In this document: in pieces, positions 6,784 to 21,700 of the stretch
Position numbering within the stretch: position 1 is the first letter of the stretch
How the letters are laid out: every line of letters begins with the position of its first letter
Assembly (NCBI GenBank): GCA_946405625.1
Contig: CAMJHQ010000010.1
Location: 1-64,000 of the forward strand
DNA length: 64,000 nucleotides
From: an uncultured Lachnospiraceae bacterium
Lineage (GTDB): Bacteria; Bacillota; Clostridia; Lachnospirales; Lachnospiraceae
Direction of reading: 5' to 3'
Translations under genes and position numbers: made by a program
The notes under the pieces: generated by a model
The model's database searches: none
Told to the model about the DNA's origin: nothing
What the model saw: only the letters and a program-made list of their open reading frames with translations

Positions 6784-9700
6784 TTATTTTCCTCCTTTAT
6801 GAAATGGATGTATTTCATAACCACTCAATCCAAAATCATCCATCATTTTTCCTGCGAATTGAAAAATATCTTTAGCTGTAGCATCTGGATGATTATCTAT
6901 CCATTCCATCCAAAGTGGGTTCCAGTCTCCTTTTCCATGAATTGAATTCATATGCATGCCTTCTTTTCCTGAAGAAACAGTAATTGTATACTGGTCCACA
7001 TCTATTCCTCTTTCTGCAATAAAATCTGCATACGGCTTACTCTTCCCTCTAAATTTAGGAATAATGTGATGGTCAGCGGTTTTACCTGATATATATTTTG
7101 ATGTTTCTATTAACGGTATATTTGATTTACTTCCACCCTTAATCTCACTTCCACTCGTTGGAGGTGGCGCCATACAATCATTGTGTACGAGAGCGCCAAT
7201 ATCGCTCACATAATATGTATGCCAATCCTCTACCTCAAAGTTGTATACATATATCGGTTCATCAAGATATTCATATTCTATCTTTTGAACTTCTGCAGTT
7301 GTTCCGTCAAGCTGTCTTATCTCATCGCCAGGTTGCAGATCACATGCATACTTAAAGCCATATCCTTCCACATAAAATGGATGCTCTGTAGTGGTTTCTA
7401 TAGTTGTGTTTTCTATAGTCACATGCACTATAAGGGTTTCTTCATGAATAAAAGTACGCTTTACTTTCTTTAATCCGACTTCTCCGGTTTCGACATCGCA
7501 AGCATAGACCTCATCTCCTGCCTGAATATCTTCAATATTCTTATCGCCTTCAGCTGTCTTAATTCTCGTTCCGGCAACGAAACAACCAGCTAATTCTGTT
7601 TTACTCTGCTCTATTAATTCGGATTTTCTAGTATCTTCCGGTGGTGTTTCCCAAGCGATCACCTCATCATTGACAACCCTGCCATATACTACTGCTTCTG
7701 TTGCCCTATAATATGAATTGTAATCCTTCAGCATCATCATTCCGAACGATGTTGTCATTGCAAGGTATGAAAATGTCTCTCCTGCATCTCTAATGAAGTT
7801 TTCATCTAATTCTGCGCCACCTATTACATATGTATCTATCAGCCCTGCCAATCCTTTTCCTGACTTTGCTAAAGCTGTAAAAGCAGCTGTTGATGTACCT
7901 AAAAACTGAACAGCACTTCCGACTATCTCTGCCGTATGTTCGGAACCTGTTATAAACTTGGCTATTGTTCCCGATCCGCCATACAGATTCAATGTAGGCA
8001 ACGCAAAGATAAGGCTTTCTACTCCTTTTTCTACTTCACCTTCTCTGAAATATTTGATTGAATTTGCTATATCAAATACATAACCTATACCCGGTAATGC
8101 TCCGAGTATATTCAGCTTGGTATGTGTATCAAGTCCTGACCATACTTTTCCAACTGCTCTTACAGTTCTGTTTGCTGCTCTTAGAGTATTGTTGATCGGA
8201 TCTGACATGAATGTTGTCAGTGCATGGTAGTTACCTTCTATTGATGCAAGCGTATTGAGCATCTTGCTCAGTCCAAACGGATCAAGATAGTTTACAGGAT
8301 TTCCCTCAACATAACTGTATCTGTTAAGACTCTGACTTTCCAATATGCTTCCACTAATGATATCCCGATTTATGAAGCGCTTGATATCAGTGTTGTAATA
8401 ACGCTGACGCATATATAAAAGCCCGTTACTGTCTGTTGATACTCCATACTCACCATTATAGAGATACCTTACCGGTGATTCTGCTTCACTTAAATCAATC
8501 TCATTAAATCTCTCATCATATGCACCAAGGAATTCTCCAAAGGTTCCATAATCAAAATATAATGTGATCTTTCCTGTCTTATCCGTAATATATCTTGTAC
8601 TTCCCAGATGATCGAAATGATAAATCCTTACATCGCCATGAAGATCTGGATCAGCAGCATTTGATATATCAGACTTTATACTACTGTCAGCAGTGGTTCC
8701 GTTATCTGAAACTGTCACATCATAAACGAGGCCGGTTCCATAATATAATCTTGTGACAGACTTGCCGGTTGTTAATATGTTTTCATTTTTCTTATCGCTT
8801 CTTCTGATCTCGAGAGTCCTGCTGAGAAGACAAACACGATCCGTTACATATTGTTCGTAGTATTCATCTGACTCAGCTGATATTCTTATATTCTCTGCAT
8901 CATACGAATATCTGACACCATCTGCTTCTATCAATCTGTTTCGGCTGTCATATTTGAAGCTGACCATCTTTCCGTCCAGCGGTCCGTAAACCATGTTTCC
9001 GTCTTCATCATACTTAACTTCCGAACCGTTATATCTGATGAGCCTGTTTGCCGCATCATACTCCATAGATGTTGTAACAGACGATGATAACTCTTTATCA
9101 TCTGCGGTTATTTCATCCTTTTCTTTTTGTGTTTTATAATCATTATCTACGGTTTCTTTAACAGCTGTGATATTGCCATATTCATCATAAGAATATTCAT
9201 ACCTCTGAAGAGTCTTTCCTGAGGCAGCTTTATCTTCTCTTATCGTTATATTGCTTCTTTCATCATAAGTAAAAGTTTCGACAGATCCGTCAGGTCTGGT
9301 TGTAGTAATCTTTCTGCCCTGCCTGTCATAGCCGTAAATAGTCTTTCTGCCCGAACCATCTGTCATTTCAGCAAGTGTTCCATCCGGATTATATGAATAT
9401 CTGACTATTTCTCCACCAGGATATGTAATCGACAGGATATTTCCAAGCTCATCATATCCATACTTTAACGTGTTTCCGTTACAATCTGTGAAGCTTGAAA
9501 CTCTGTCCATTTCATCATATGTTCTTGTTATAGTTCCTGACTTATCGCTGACAGTAAGAAGATTTCCGTTTGCATCATAACTATACTTAATAACGCCTTC
9601 TGCATCATTAAGCTCTGTCAATCTTCCGCACTTATCGTAACTGTATTCCGTTTTATTTCCTCTTGCATCTATCAATCTTACAAGATTACCGTAAGAGTCG

Positions 9701-12700
9701 TATTCATATTGGGTAATATTTCCAACCGGATCCTTCACTTCGGTCAGATTGCTTGATCTGTCATACGAATACTCTGTAACTCCACCCATTGCATCAGTCA
9801 CCGAAGTCACCTGTCCGAGCTTATCGTATTCCTGAGAAGTAATCTTACCCGCAGGATCGGTAACATTGATCAGACGTCCAAGTTTATCATAGGAATATGA
9901 ATAATTCTTTGAAGTAACGTCTTTGTTATCTTCTGAAACCAGACAGGAGGTCACATGAACAGGATTTCCACAAATATCATATTCATATTTTACGCTGTTA
10001 CCTATATTATCGGATTCTTCCGAGATGCGACCCATACAATCATATTTGTATTCGGAATAATTGCCAAACTCATCTTCGACTTTTACAAGTCTTCCGGCTA
10101 TATCATATGAATATGATGTTTTCCTTCCTGATTCATCTGTTGCCGATACAAGCAGCCCTGCTTTATCATAAGCATAAGAATATTTGATTTCTTTTCCACT
10201 AACCTCTGTTCGTATATCAGTCACGTTGCCTGATAGATCATACTTTTGTTCAACCTTTAATCCGTTTGGATATGTTATATCAGAGCATCTTCCAATCTGA
10301 TCATAACCATATATTGTCTTATTTCCATTCGGATCAACTGCGGAAATCATATTTCCGAAAGAATCATACTCATAAGTTGCTGTATTTCCGAGAGGATCTG
10401 TTTCCGAATTTATAAGTCCTATTGAATTATATGTAACCGACGACGATATTTCACCTAATGAAATCTCTGATATATCTTTTCCTGTATAAGCTATGTCAGT
10501 TTCTGCTCCGTTTGACGCTATTATCCTAGTCAGTTTTCCATCATCGTCATAACCATAACCTGTTACATTACCTATAGCATCTGTAATTTCAGATAACATA
10601 CCCTTGTCATTATAGGATAATGTCTCAACCGAACCATCAGAATAAGTTACACTTCTGACCTTTCCAACTTCATCGTAAGAATATTTCTCCGAAGTACCAT
10701 CAGCAAATTCTTTTTCGATAAGTCTTCCGATCATATCATAGCTGAGACCTGTTTCTGAACCATCCGGATATTTTATTACTGTACATCTTCCTGATGCATC
10801 ATAGCTATAACTTATAGTATTACCCAATGGATCAGTTTCTGTAGTTACAAGTCCGAGAGAATTATATGTATATCTTGTAACCCCGCCCAGAGGATTCTTC
10901 ACACTGATCAGCCTGTCCATGGCATCATAAGTATATCGGGTAACGCCTCCCGCAGGATTTGTAACCGAATTAATATTTCCATAGCTGTCGTACGTAACAC
11001 TAACAGATGCACCTAATTCATTTGTATATGATGTAAGTCTTCCTTTATCTGATGTAAAGCTGCATTTACCTCGTCCCTCAGTTTCCATCGAAACAAGTGT
11101 ACCTTCATCATCATATGCATATCTTACCGTATTTCCATATAATGTTCCTTCGATCAGTCTTCCTTTATCATCATAAGAATAATTTGCCTTATTCTCCAAC
11201 TCAGGTTTTTCTGATTCACTAATCGATGAAACTTCAATTATATTTCCGGATTCATCATATCGAAGATTAACATTATCACCTGTAGATTGTCGTACAGATG
11301 TCATTTTTCCGGATTCATTATATGAGTAATCTGTCCAAGAGCCATTAGAATTCTCCAAATGGATAAGATTATCATCCGAATCATATACATAACTGACATT
11401 TCCTGTCTTATCTTCTCCATAAGTTATAAATCCATGATTATTACTGATTATGGTGGTTATATCTGTAATATCATCATGTACTGATGTAACAACAGTCTTC
11501 AGTCCGCCATCGGTTTGCTCATTATAATCAAATCTCAGTATTGTACCGGCAGAATCAATCTGACTTTTAACCCTTCCGATATCATCATATGAGTTTTCAA
11601 CTATGAGTTCACCCTCATTATCTTCCGATCTTGTCATAAGATGATAACCATTGGGGGAATCGTAGTTATAAGATATTTTTTCACCCAAAGGATTCGTAAT
11701 GCTGATAAGATTACCCTTTTCATCATAATCAAATGCAGATACTCTGCCTGCATTATCACTTACTGATCTTAATAATCCATTACTGTCTTTAATAAGAATA
11801 AGTGTATTACCGGATATTTTTTCTGTAACCGTTTCGGTTATTCCCCCATCAGCATTTTGTAAATACGATATATCGGTAATACTTCCGCTTTCAGATATAT
11901 ATTGAGTCAAACGACCATCAGAATCATATATAAATCGAGAACCTGAAGGTACTTCCAGCGAATATGAACCATCTCCATGTCTCGTTAGATTATATCCATC
12001 TGTATTTGCCAAAAAGCTTACATATCTCACATCAGAATCCGTATCAACATCTGACAAAACAATTCCTTCATCATCTAATCGACCATAAAGAGAGCCTTCT
12101 TTAGACTTTTCACTTATGAATGGAACACATACGTATGGATTGATATAATAATGCAATATGCCATTCTTTTCTTCAATCCATGTATCAAAATCATTATACC
12201 AGCCATAACCACAGGTGTTTTTTATCATGTCCGTATCTTTATCCGCATCCGTAACTGTAGCATATTCATCTAAAGTTTTTATATCAGAATCCGACTCAGA
12301 TGCCTTCTTTGCATTTACATCTTTATCAGCATCAGTCACAGAAGCCTTATCATCACATAAAGCTGCAAATCTTGAATCATACTGCATATCAAGAGAAAGT
12401 ATATCTTTTCCTATAAATCCAAGAGCTGTATAACTATCAGTGAAAGCACCCGACGTAAGATCTACCGGATCTCCCAATACTATGTTTTCGTCCTTACCCT
12501 TCCATACTGTCGAAATATACTTTGAAATATGCGAATCTATCGGTTTTACTATAACTTTAACACCCGGATTATACTCACTTACAGCAGTAACAACATAATT
12601 CTTAAGTTCATAAAATTCCTTCAGATGATCTCCTGTAAAAATCTCTCTGGATTTTTCAGCAGATAAACACCATGTTCCATATATAGTCTGACCGGGTAGA

Positions 12701-15700
12701 AGTGTCGGAATCGTTATCTCGTCATCACCACTCAGTACAGGCATCTGATATATCTGTTCTGATATCGGAATAACATAACTCCTTCCTTCAACACTTTCTT
12801 CAATGCTGGTTATCACACCTGTCTCGGGATTCATAATATGAACCGCTGTCTTTTTTGCCGGTTCCTCTCTATCACCTATACTGGTCGTAAAATTATATAA
12901 TGGCTCATTACCATTATTCGTTATTGCATACTGAATATAATACTTTTCTCCGATATATGCAGAAGATTCAGGCATAACAAGTATCTCAACGTCCGCCTGT
13001 TCAACTTCCATTTTCTGTTCAGCTATAAATGATTTCTCAACATGCACATTAAAAGGCATGAGTGTACCGCCGAATTTTGCTTTGATACGATATGATCCGG
13101 ATCTGTCACCTTTTATTATCCAGCTTACTCGTTTCTTTTCCTGTCCATTTATATGTCCCATGTCAACTTCTTCAGTATCTGCTGATATTACTGAACACGA
13201 TGGATCATCATTTCCAGATCCAAGGTGCACTAAACTAACACCCTGAGGCAGTTCTATAGACCCCATGGCGTCTTCAATTACATATTTGCTGTCAGCAGCA
13301 TTAAAGATGGTCAGATTAGCCGAATACATGGTCTTAAGCCATGATACCGTCTGCGTAGTCTGAAGTACAACAACTACGGGAACAGGTTCCGGTGCAGGAA
13401 CACCGATCATCATCACATCCGAAATATAAGGACCTCTTATATCCCCTGGTCCCTGACCTCCTTCTCCAAAATAAACCTCTGTTCCACCACCTGACTTATC
13501 GATATCATTTCCTTTAATTTCAATTCCACCCGGAATTTCATCTACAACTACAGGAATTGGTCTTTTCTCAAAGGTAAGTGAAGTCGTAAATGTAAATGTA
13601 TTGAGATTAGCCGGATCGCTTAAATCCACTCCTGATTCAATTATTTCTTCAAGAGTCATACGATGTATCTCAAAATCACCCTGAATCACTTCACCGCTGG
13701 CAAGAGAAATAATACATTCTTTTATTTCGCCACCGATTATTTCAGCAGTCTGTTCTGAAGGAAGATAACCTTCTTTATATGCAGCTATTTTATAATTCCC
13801 GGCTTTATAAGCCAGATAAACCTCTCCGCTTCCATCCGTCATATAGAAGCATTCATTATCTCCGGGTGCATTAATATAAACATAGGCATAAGGTATCGGG
13901 CATCCGGCGGAATCTTTCACAACAACCTTGCAAAAACCTGAATTATCATCTTCCTTAACCTGAACAGGTATAACCTTATAACTGCTGTTACCAGACGTAT
14001 CGGTAACCGTAAGTTTAATGCTATAGTTTCCCGGATTGTCATATTTATATTCTGTGTTAGCTCCATCAAGAATGATTCCATTTCCCATATCCCAACTGAA
14101 GCTCTTAATCTTTACATTATCCGTTGATGCACCGGCTGAAAGTGCAAAGCTGTAACCAGCTATAGAAGTGATCTTTTCTGTCGTATTTATAACCGGAGCA
14201 ACCTTGTCTGGTATAAAGGCTTTATCGTCAACTATATTGGTCCAACTATAATTTCCGTACTTATCATATAGTTTGGCAGCATAGCTGTATCTGACTCCTG
14301 ATACAACAGTTTTATCCTCATAACCTGTATGAGAAACCGATGTTCCGATTTTCCGAGCTTTTATCATAAAATCAAAATCGGTTGGTGCATCATCACTCTC
14401 ACACCTATATATTTCCATATAATCAAAATCAGAAGAAAACTCTTCATCAAGTCTTAGATTAATAAAACATTTGAAATCATCAGGCATATTCGGATATATC
14501 ATTCCTGTACAAGGTGTCTTGTCTATCTTGAAAGTTCGGATAAAATCATCACTTCGATTTCCAGATTTATCCAAAACAACAAATCTGAAATCATATAATC
14601 CTTCCTCATAATCCGAAAAATCCATATGAAATGAACTCTGTGCATATCGTCCTGAATGATTAACTCTATATATCTCTGACCATGTATTATCTACGATTTC
14701 ATATTCGTCATCTGCCTTATCAACGATTTGAGACGTTTTATAATCCGAGCAATGTCTGATATATACGATCAAACTGCATAGCTCAGTATTATCAGAAATA
14801 AGATATGTAATTTCTGAACTCTGTCCCACAGAAGAATTTTCCTGAGGTGATATTCCTTTTACCTCGGGATTTATATTATCCGGGTTGGCAGTAACACATA
14901 TAGGATCAGTTCTATTACTGATATTCCCAGCTAAATCAATACATTCGATCTGATAACTATAAGACATACCACTTTTAACGGAAGTATCATACCAGTTTAG
15001 ATCTTTTGTCTCACCAACTTTCCTATATACGCCAAAGCTATCAGAATCCTTCTTCTTTTCCGATCTGTAAATACGGTATTGACATATATCATCTTCTTGT
15101 TCACTTTTATCCCATGAAACCTCTATATTACCTTCATGAACAGTCACCGAAAAATTATCAGGAACATGCGGAGCAGTTCTATCAATTATATATTCAGCAA
15201 TGACCTCTTTCTCACCCTCCATAAGTGCATTCATATTTCCTGAAGCATCAAAGCACTCAGACTTTATATAAATATGGCCTTCAGGAAATTTATCTACATC
15301 TGATATATCAAAATGATTTCTGAATTCATATGTCGAACCAGAACCGCTTACACGTGCAATCTCGCTAAAATTATATCCATCAAAAGAATAACTCCATAGT
15401 GCATCCGAAAGATCGGAATTATCTTTTGCAGAAATTTTTAAGTCTATGCTATTTTTAACTCTGCAAGGTGAAGGACTTATGCTTGTAATCACCGGAGGTA
15501 TATAATCATTTACTGTTTTCACGGTAACTACATCTGAGTATTCACCTTTATTACCCAGATCATCAACTCCCATAACTCTGAACTTATATTCTTTTTGAGG
15601 TTTAAGACCGTCTGCAATGTAACCGGTATGATCATATTCCTTATATATTTCTGAAAATTCTCCATTATCTCCCATCACCTCAACGGAAAAATATGAAAAA

Positions 15701-18700
15701 TCATTTTCAGTTACATCATCCCACATTAGTTGAACATATGTAGCACCCGTTTTGATATCTGTAATATTGATTTGGGAAATACCTGTATTATCGACTACAT
15801 ATCGTCTAATAAACTCTTTATCACTATGATTCCCTGAAGCATCAACCGCTTCGGCTTTTATCTGATATATTCCATCCGGAAGATCCAGAGTATTCCACTC
15901 GGTTGAAACATTGATTACAGGCGAAGGCCTTTCACATCTTGTGTTATTAATCTTTATCCAGTTTCCGGCTAATAACTCAGATGACAATGCATCAGTCACT
16001 GATAATATATTATCTTCGTTCTCATCTGACCATCTGTAAAAGAAAACAACTTCATCGGAAGCTTTATTATCTTCTGCTACTGCATTAAGACCTACTTTTC
16101 CCGAAACTCTTCCCGCAGATGGACTCAAATTAATAATTTCGGGCAGTACAATATCTTTTCCCGCAGTAACTTCAACAGAAGAAACATCACCGTTTTCAAC
16201 GTCGATCATATTGCCATTATTATCAACTGCAACTACTTTATATATGTATGTCTGTCCTTCTACGGTATTTTTATCCTCAAATGTTTTATCATTAACCGAT
16301 GATGTCGAACCCAGATAAGTATCCTTTGATTCAGCTCCTACATTAACCCGATATATTTCATAATGATCAACATCTGAATCCTTAGTCGGTCTATCCCATG
16401 ATAAAAAGATCACACCGCTTTTATTTTCCGCTTTTAAGTTTTCAATTTTATTTGGTGGAATATTATCGATGTAATATGTTACTTCTTCTTCAACAGAATT
16501 ACCGTCAATATCAGTTAAAGTAAATCTTACTTTTACACTTGATTGTGTAATGACTGAAGTGTCAAATTCACATGATAAATTCAGCTCCTTATTTAAACTC
16601 GGTTTATGAGTCAAAGCAGCTGTATTTATCATTATCCAATTATTGTCTTCATCTAGATATTCAATATCAAGTTTATTTGCTGAATAGTATCCGTAGTTTT
16701 TAAAATAAACCGTTAATCTAGCATTTTCGTTATTTATTTCACTGTTATTATTTGGTATTACTTTGTTAATAACCGGTTTTGCAACAGCAGTTGAGATTCT
16801 TTCGCTCTTATCAGACCTGTTTCCAGCATCATCATAAGCTTCAATCTTATATTCATAAACAATGTCATTATCCGGATCAACACTATCATCCCTGAATATA
16901 ATCAATGAATCTTTAAGCTCATATTCAATATCAGGAAGCAAATCTCCGTTTCTATAAACATTATAACCTGCTACACAAACATCATCATCGGATTCATTCC
17001 ACGATATTGTAATCGATGACCCGCTTTTGGACTCAATAGCCAAACCATCAGGTGCTGACGGAGGCGTTGTATCTTTCGGAATCGTCACATTAAGAATACT
17101 GGAAACCGGAGAAGTATCACCATATTTGCCAAAGGACACAACCTTATATTCATAACTACTATCAGGTTTGACAGTATTATCAACAAAGAATCTGTCTGCT
17201 GTTACACCGATCAAAGAATTATCACGATATATATTGTATCCCACAGCTACGCTATCAGAACTATCTTTAAAATGAATTGTTGCAGAATTCACGTTTATAT
17301 TATCTGCCCTAAGATCTGAAACTGCATCGAGCGGCTTATCGTCGTATTCATATAATATTTCATTTGCAATTTTCTCCGGATCGCCAGATAATTCAAACTC
17401 CGATTCACGTCCTCTGAGTATGAGAGTATTAATTTTAGAATCATCATACTTTGATTCTTTAATCTTAATTGTTTTATCTTCTAACGGATTGATTATAAAT
17501 TTATGATCACCTGATGCATAAAAAGCAGAAGCATATGTCAAATCAAGATCAGAATTCAACTCAACTGTTCCTGATGTAAGTCTTGATCCACGTGCTCCAT
17601 AATATTGAAATGAACCAGTCAGTCCAATATAATCACTATCTGACTCCATTACAAGTTTGCCTAGATATGTATTAAATGACAGATCATGAGCAAATAAACT
17701 ATATCCGTTAATATCAAGTTCATTTTCTACTGTAAGATTTCCGTTTATTGTCAAGTCCTTTTCAAGTATATCTTTTCCGACCAAACGGATATTCCCATAA
17801 TAATCACCTTCAACTATATTAAGTGATGGTACCCTTATCCAAGCTAAATTACTTATATTGGTCGAAGCCAGTTCATCAGTCACTGTAAAATTACTATTTT
17901 TAATTTCAAGATATCCTGTATTGCTGATCACAAGTGATGGAATGGTTGAAACACCTGAGCCTATAGCCTGCCTTCCTATACCATCCATAACAATCTTTAC
18001 ATTTTTACCTAGAAGTAAGCCCGAACTTGCATCAAAATCTTTTCCAACATATATAGTTCCCGATTCAATCTCTGTGTTTTTACTGTTATTATACAGATTC
18101 AGACTCCCATCAACATCAAGGACATCCCTGTCACTTGCCATAACAAGAATTCCCATTCCGCTACTGTATATATATCTGTTAGTCCCCTTATCCAGTTCTT
18201 TAATCTGTTCCTTCAGATCACCTTTTACGATAAGCTTTCCTCCATTGAACTTAATAATTCCGTTCATATGATTAAGATTACCGTTTACTGTAAGTGTATG
18301 ACCATTAAGATCAAGTACGCCATCAACAAAATAACTATCTCCATCGTACTCTATGTCTGAATCAAGAATTCTATCCTCAATTATATTTTCATATGCGTAT
18401 GTAAGTTTGCTTTCATTACGAATAATCTCATCATAAAACAATATAGATTTGCTGTTCACACCTATACTACTTTTATTCTTTAATTCCAGTATTGCAATAT
18501 CAGCCTTATTATGTGTATCAATTGTCTGCTTGCCGTTACCTGATAGAATGATTTTATTCTCTCCATCAGCTTTGAATCCGCTATTTAAGTCAACATTACC
18601 TTTAACTTCTATAACTCCTTGGGATAAGGAACCTATTGAAGGTGTGCTTGTCCCTGTATAGTTAAATGATGATCCGACATAAATATATGAATTCCTATTA

Positions 18701-21700
18701 TTTAATACAAGACCGGATAATGTTAAAGCCTTGGAAACGCTAAGCTTGGCATTACCGATGGTTGTTATTCCGGTAAGATTTACACTACCTTTTACTGTTA
18801 CATTATTATTAATTGTCGCTGCTCCTGTCATATTGCCACCGACAGTAAGCTCTCCGTTTATTGTAGAAGTCCCATTGAGATTTCCACTGAGGTTAATTGT
18901 GCTATTTAAAGTAGATATTCCACTAAGATTTCCATTTATTACTGTATCTATATAGAAATTAGGCTTGCCGTCAACATTACCGTTTATTGTCAGTTTACTA
19001 TCATCAGACTCAATATCATCACCATATATCCTGTCAAAAACATTATTACATGTAATATCTGCATTTATACGATTACCTTCGATATGGGCTCCTTTATTAA
19101 GTGTAATCTTATTCTCAAACACTGCATTACCCGGTTTAATAGACGAAGTTATGATTATATCACTGCCTGATATAGTATTATTACCGTTTTCTGATTCCTC
19201 AACATACAAATTTGATAGTGTAATAAATCTTCCATTTCCACTTGTAATATTACTTTTCAGTATATGATCATTGTCCGTCAGGATAAGTTTTGAGTTGCCG
19301 GTAGGATAAAATCCATATATACCGCTTTTGGCATCAACAATATAATCACCGGATAATCTTATAATTCCATCTGTAATTTTTCCATTATTATTCTTTGTGA
19401 TAGAATTATAAAAACTACCTTCAATCTCTATACTGTCTTCCGGATCATTCATTATGATTGATGATTCGGATGTGTCATAAGTATAATTTCCTTCATCGCC
19501 TTTTCTTATCTGCTGTCTCAGATTTCCTTCAACGATAAGTTTACCATTATTGATATCAAGGGCTCCACCCATCAGAATAAGATCACCATTTACTACTTTC
19601 AAAGTGTGGCCATCTAAATCCATTATTCCGTCAATAATAATCAGATCTCCATTATATTCCAGATCGTTATCAAGTTTATATCCATCTATCCCCGACAGTC
19701 CATCATATCTGAAGTTACAATCGTGATTAATTAAGGAATCCTTGTTAAATACAGTCTTTGCAACAACACCGGCATCACTATGATTATTTAATTCAAGTGT
19801 AGCCAGCTTACATCCCCCTCCTATGTCAACTGTCTGCAATCTATCTCCGTTAAGAATAACCCTGTTCTTATCGCTGGCATAAAATGAGTTATTACCCGTT
19901 ATAAAATCTCCACCGACATAAATGGTTCCGTTTCGATAAGATCCTCCTGCTCTACAGATAAAATCACCACCGATTTCTACTACTGCATCTTTATTTTTAT
20001 TATAAAAATGCAACGATAAGCCTTTAAACTCGGCATTACCATTAACAAACATTTTTGAATTATCATAAAGATTTACTTCACCATAACCTGTGATTCCATT
20101 TTCTTTATTTCCTATATAGTTACCCTCTGTAATAAGAGTTCCATATAAATCAAAATAACCTACTGAATTAATATTTTTCTTTACGGTCAGATTTCTGCCC
20201 CTATCTATTGTAATACCGCCGACACAATCCAGATTACCACCTATGGTATAGTTATAATAAAAATATCTTTCACCTATACTAATATCTCCGGCAAAACCGG
20301 AACCTGAAAGATCTACATCTTTTGAATCTATGATAATCCGGCCTTCAAATTTATCATCCATATCAGAAGTTAAACCACCCATAATTCTGAGTGCTGTATC
20401 CGCATAAATCGTCCCTTGAGAATCGAGCTCAAGTTTTCCGATTTTCAGTTCATCCAAGTTATTAGCAATTATCTTCTGATCTGCCTCTCCATTCATATAA
20501 ATCTTCAGATTTTTCGAACACACAAATGCTGTTTTGGAAGAATCTTCACCTATTTCAAGATTTCCTCCAAGTTTAATTGTTCCGCTTGTCAGATTTCGAG
20601 TATTATCGGCCTTTGACCATATAACAAAATCTTTTGAAATGATGACTTCATCCTTATCATAACTCATGATAAGTGATGCTCGACCATAATTATATTTTTC
20701 ATTTTCACGATCCTCATCGCTGCTAAAGCTCTGCATTCTGTAGGATCCCTTTATATCTAGTGTACCATTATTCAGAATTACTTTTCCCGACATCTGAACA
20801 AAATCACCTTCGATTGTAAGCTTATGTCCTTTAAGATCAAGATTCCCCTCTGAAAGAACCAGATCTCCTTCTATTATTTCATCATCCTCAAGTGTCCATC
20901 CGGTAACTACATTAGTTGCACCATAACTAAAATTATAATTATTCCCTTTTAAAGTATCATAAGAAATTATAGAATCGCTGATTATTCCTTCTGTACTATG
21001 ATTTTCAATTTCCAGAATTTTAATGTTTAACTTATCTGCATTCTTTATTTCCTGTAATGAATCTCCAGAAAGAATAAGTTTATACGCATATACCTTGCTA
21101 TCACCGGTTATCTCAATATTACCTTTAATCTCAAGCACTTCACATGCATCACCAACAAAAGTAAGACCATTTGTAGTATAGTTACCATATATGCATACTT
21201 TAGATGATGACTGCTGTGATCGAAACGTTATATTAACGCAGTCTCCTTCAACAATCACATTTCCATTTTCATAATAAAACATATTATTATCTTCATTGGA
21301 TATCAATGAACCTTTGATATGTCCACCAATTACAGAAATTTTATCATCAGCAATAACATCACCTTCAACATATAACGAATTCACCTTCACATAATAATTA
21401 TTATAGAGATTTCCTGATACAGACAGATCTGATACATATAAACCTATTTCATTATACACATTTCCATTAACAACTAATTTTCCATTACCTTCAATTATAT
21501 AATAATTATATACATCTCCCGTCACGGTTAATAAGTCATTGGTAGTACATCCGGTTCCATTGCTCATCTTAGTAACTGTAAGATTTCCATTCACGGTAAA
21601 AGCTGAATCAAATCGAATATTTTGAAGTATTGATATGTCTCCATCAAAATAATCGTTATCGAATGTAGTTTCGGAACTGATCATTATAGGACCCGAAAGC

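Noticed and set aside
18449-19267. Plus-strand hydrophobic open frames opposite the Rhs stalk
   Set aside because: They mirror the repetitive beta-strand codons of the minus-strand gene and have no starts with ribosome binding sites.
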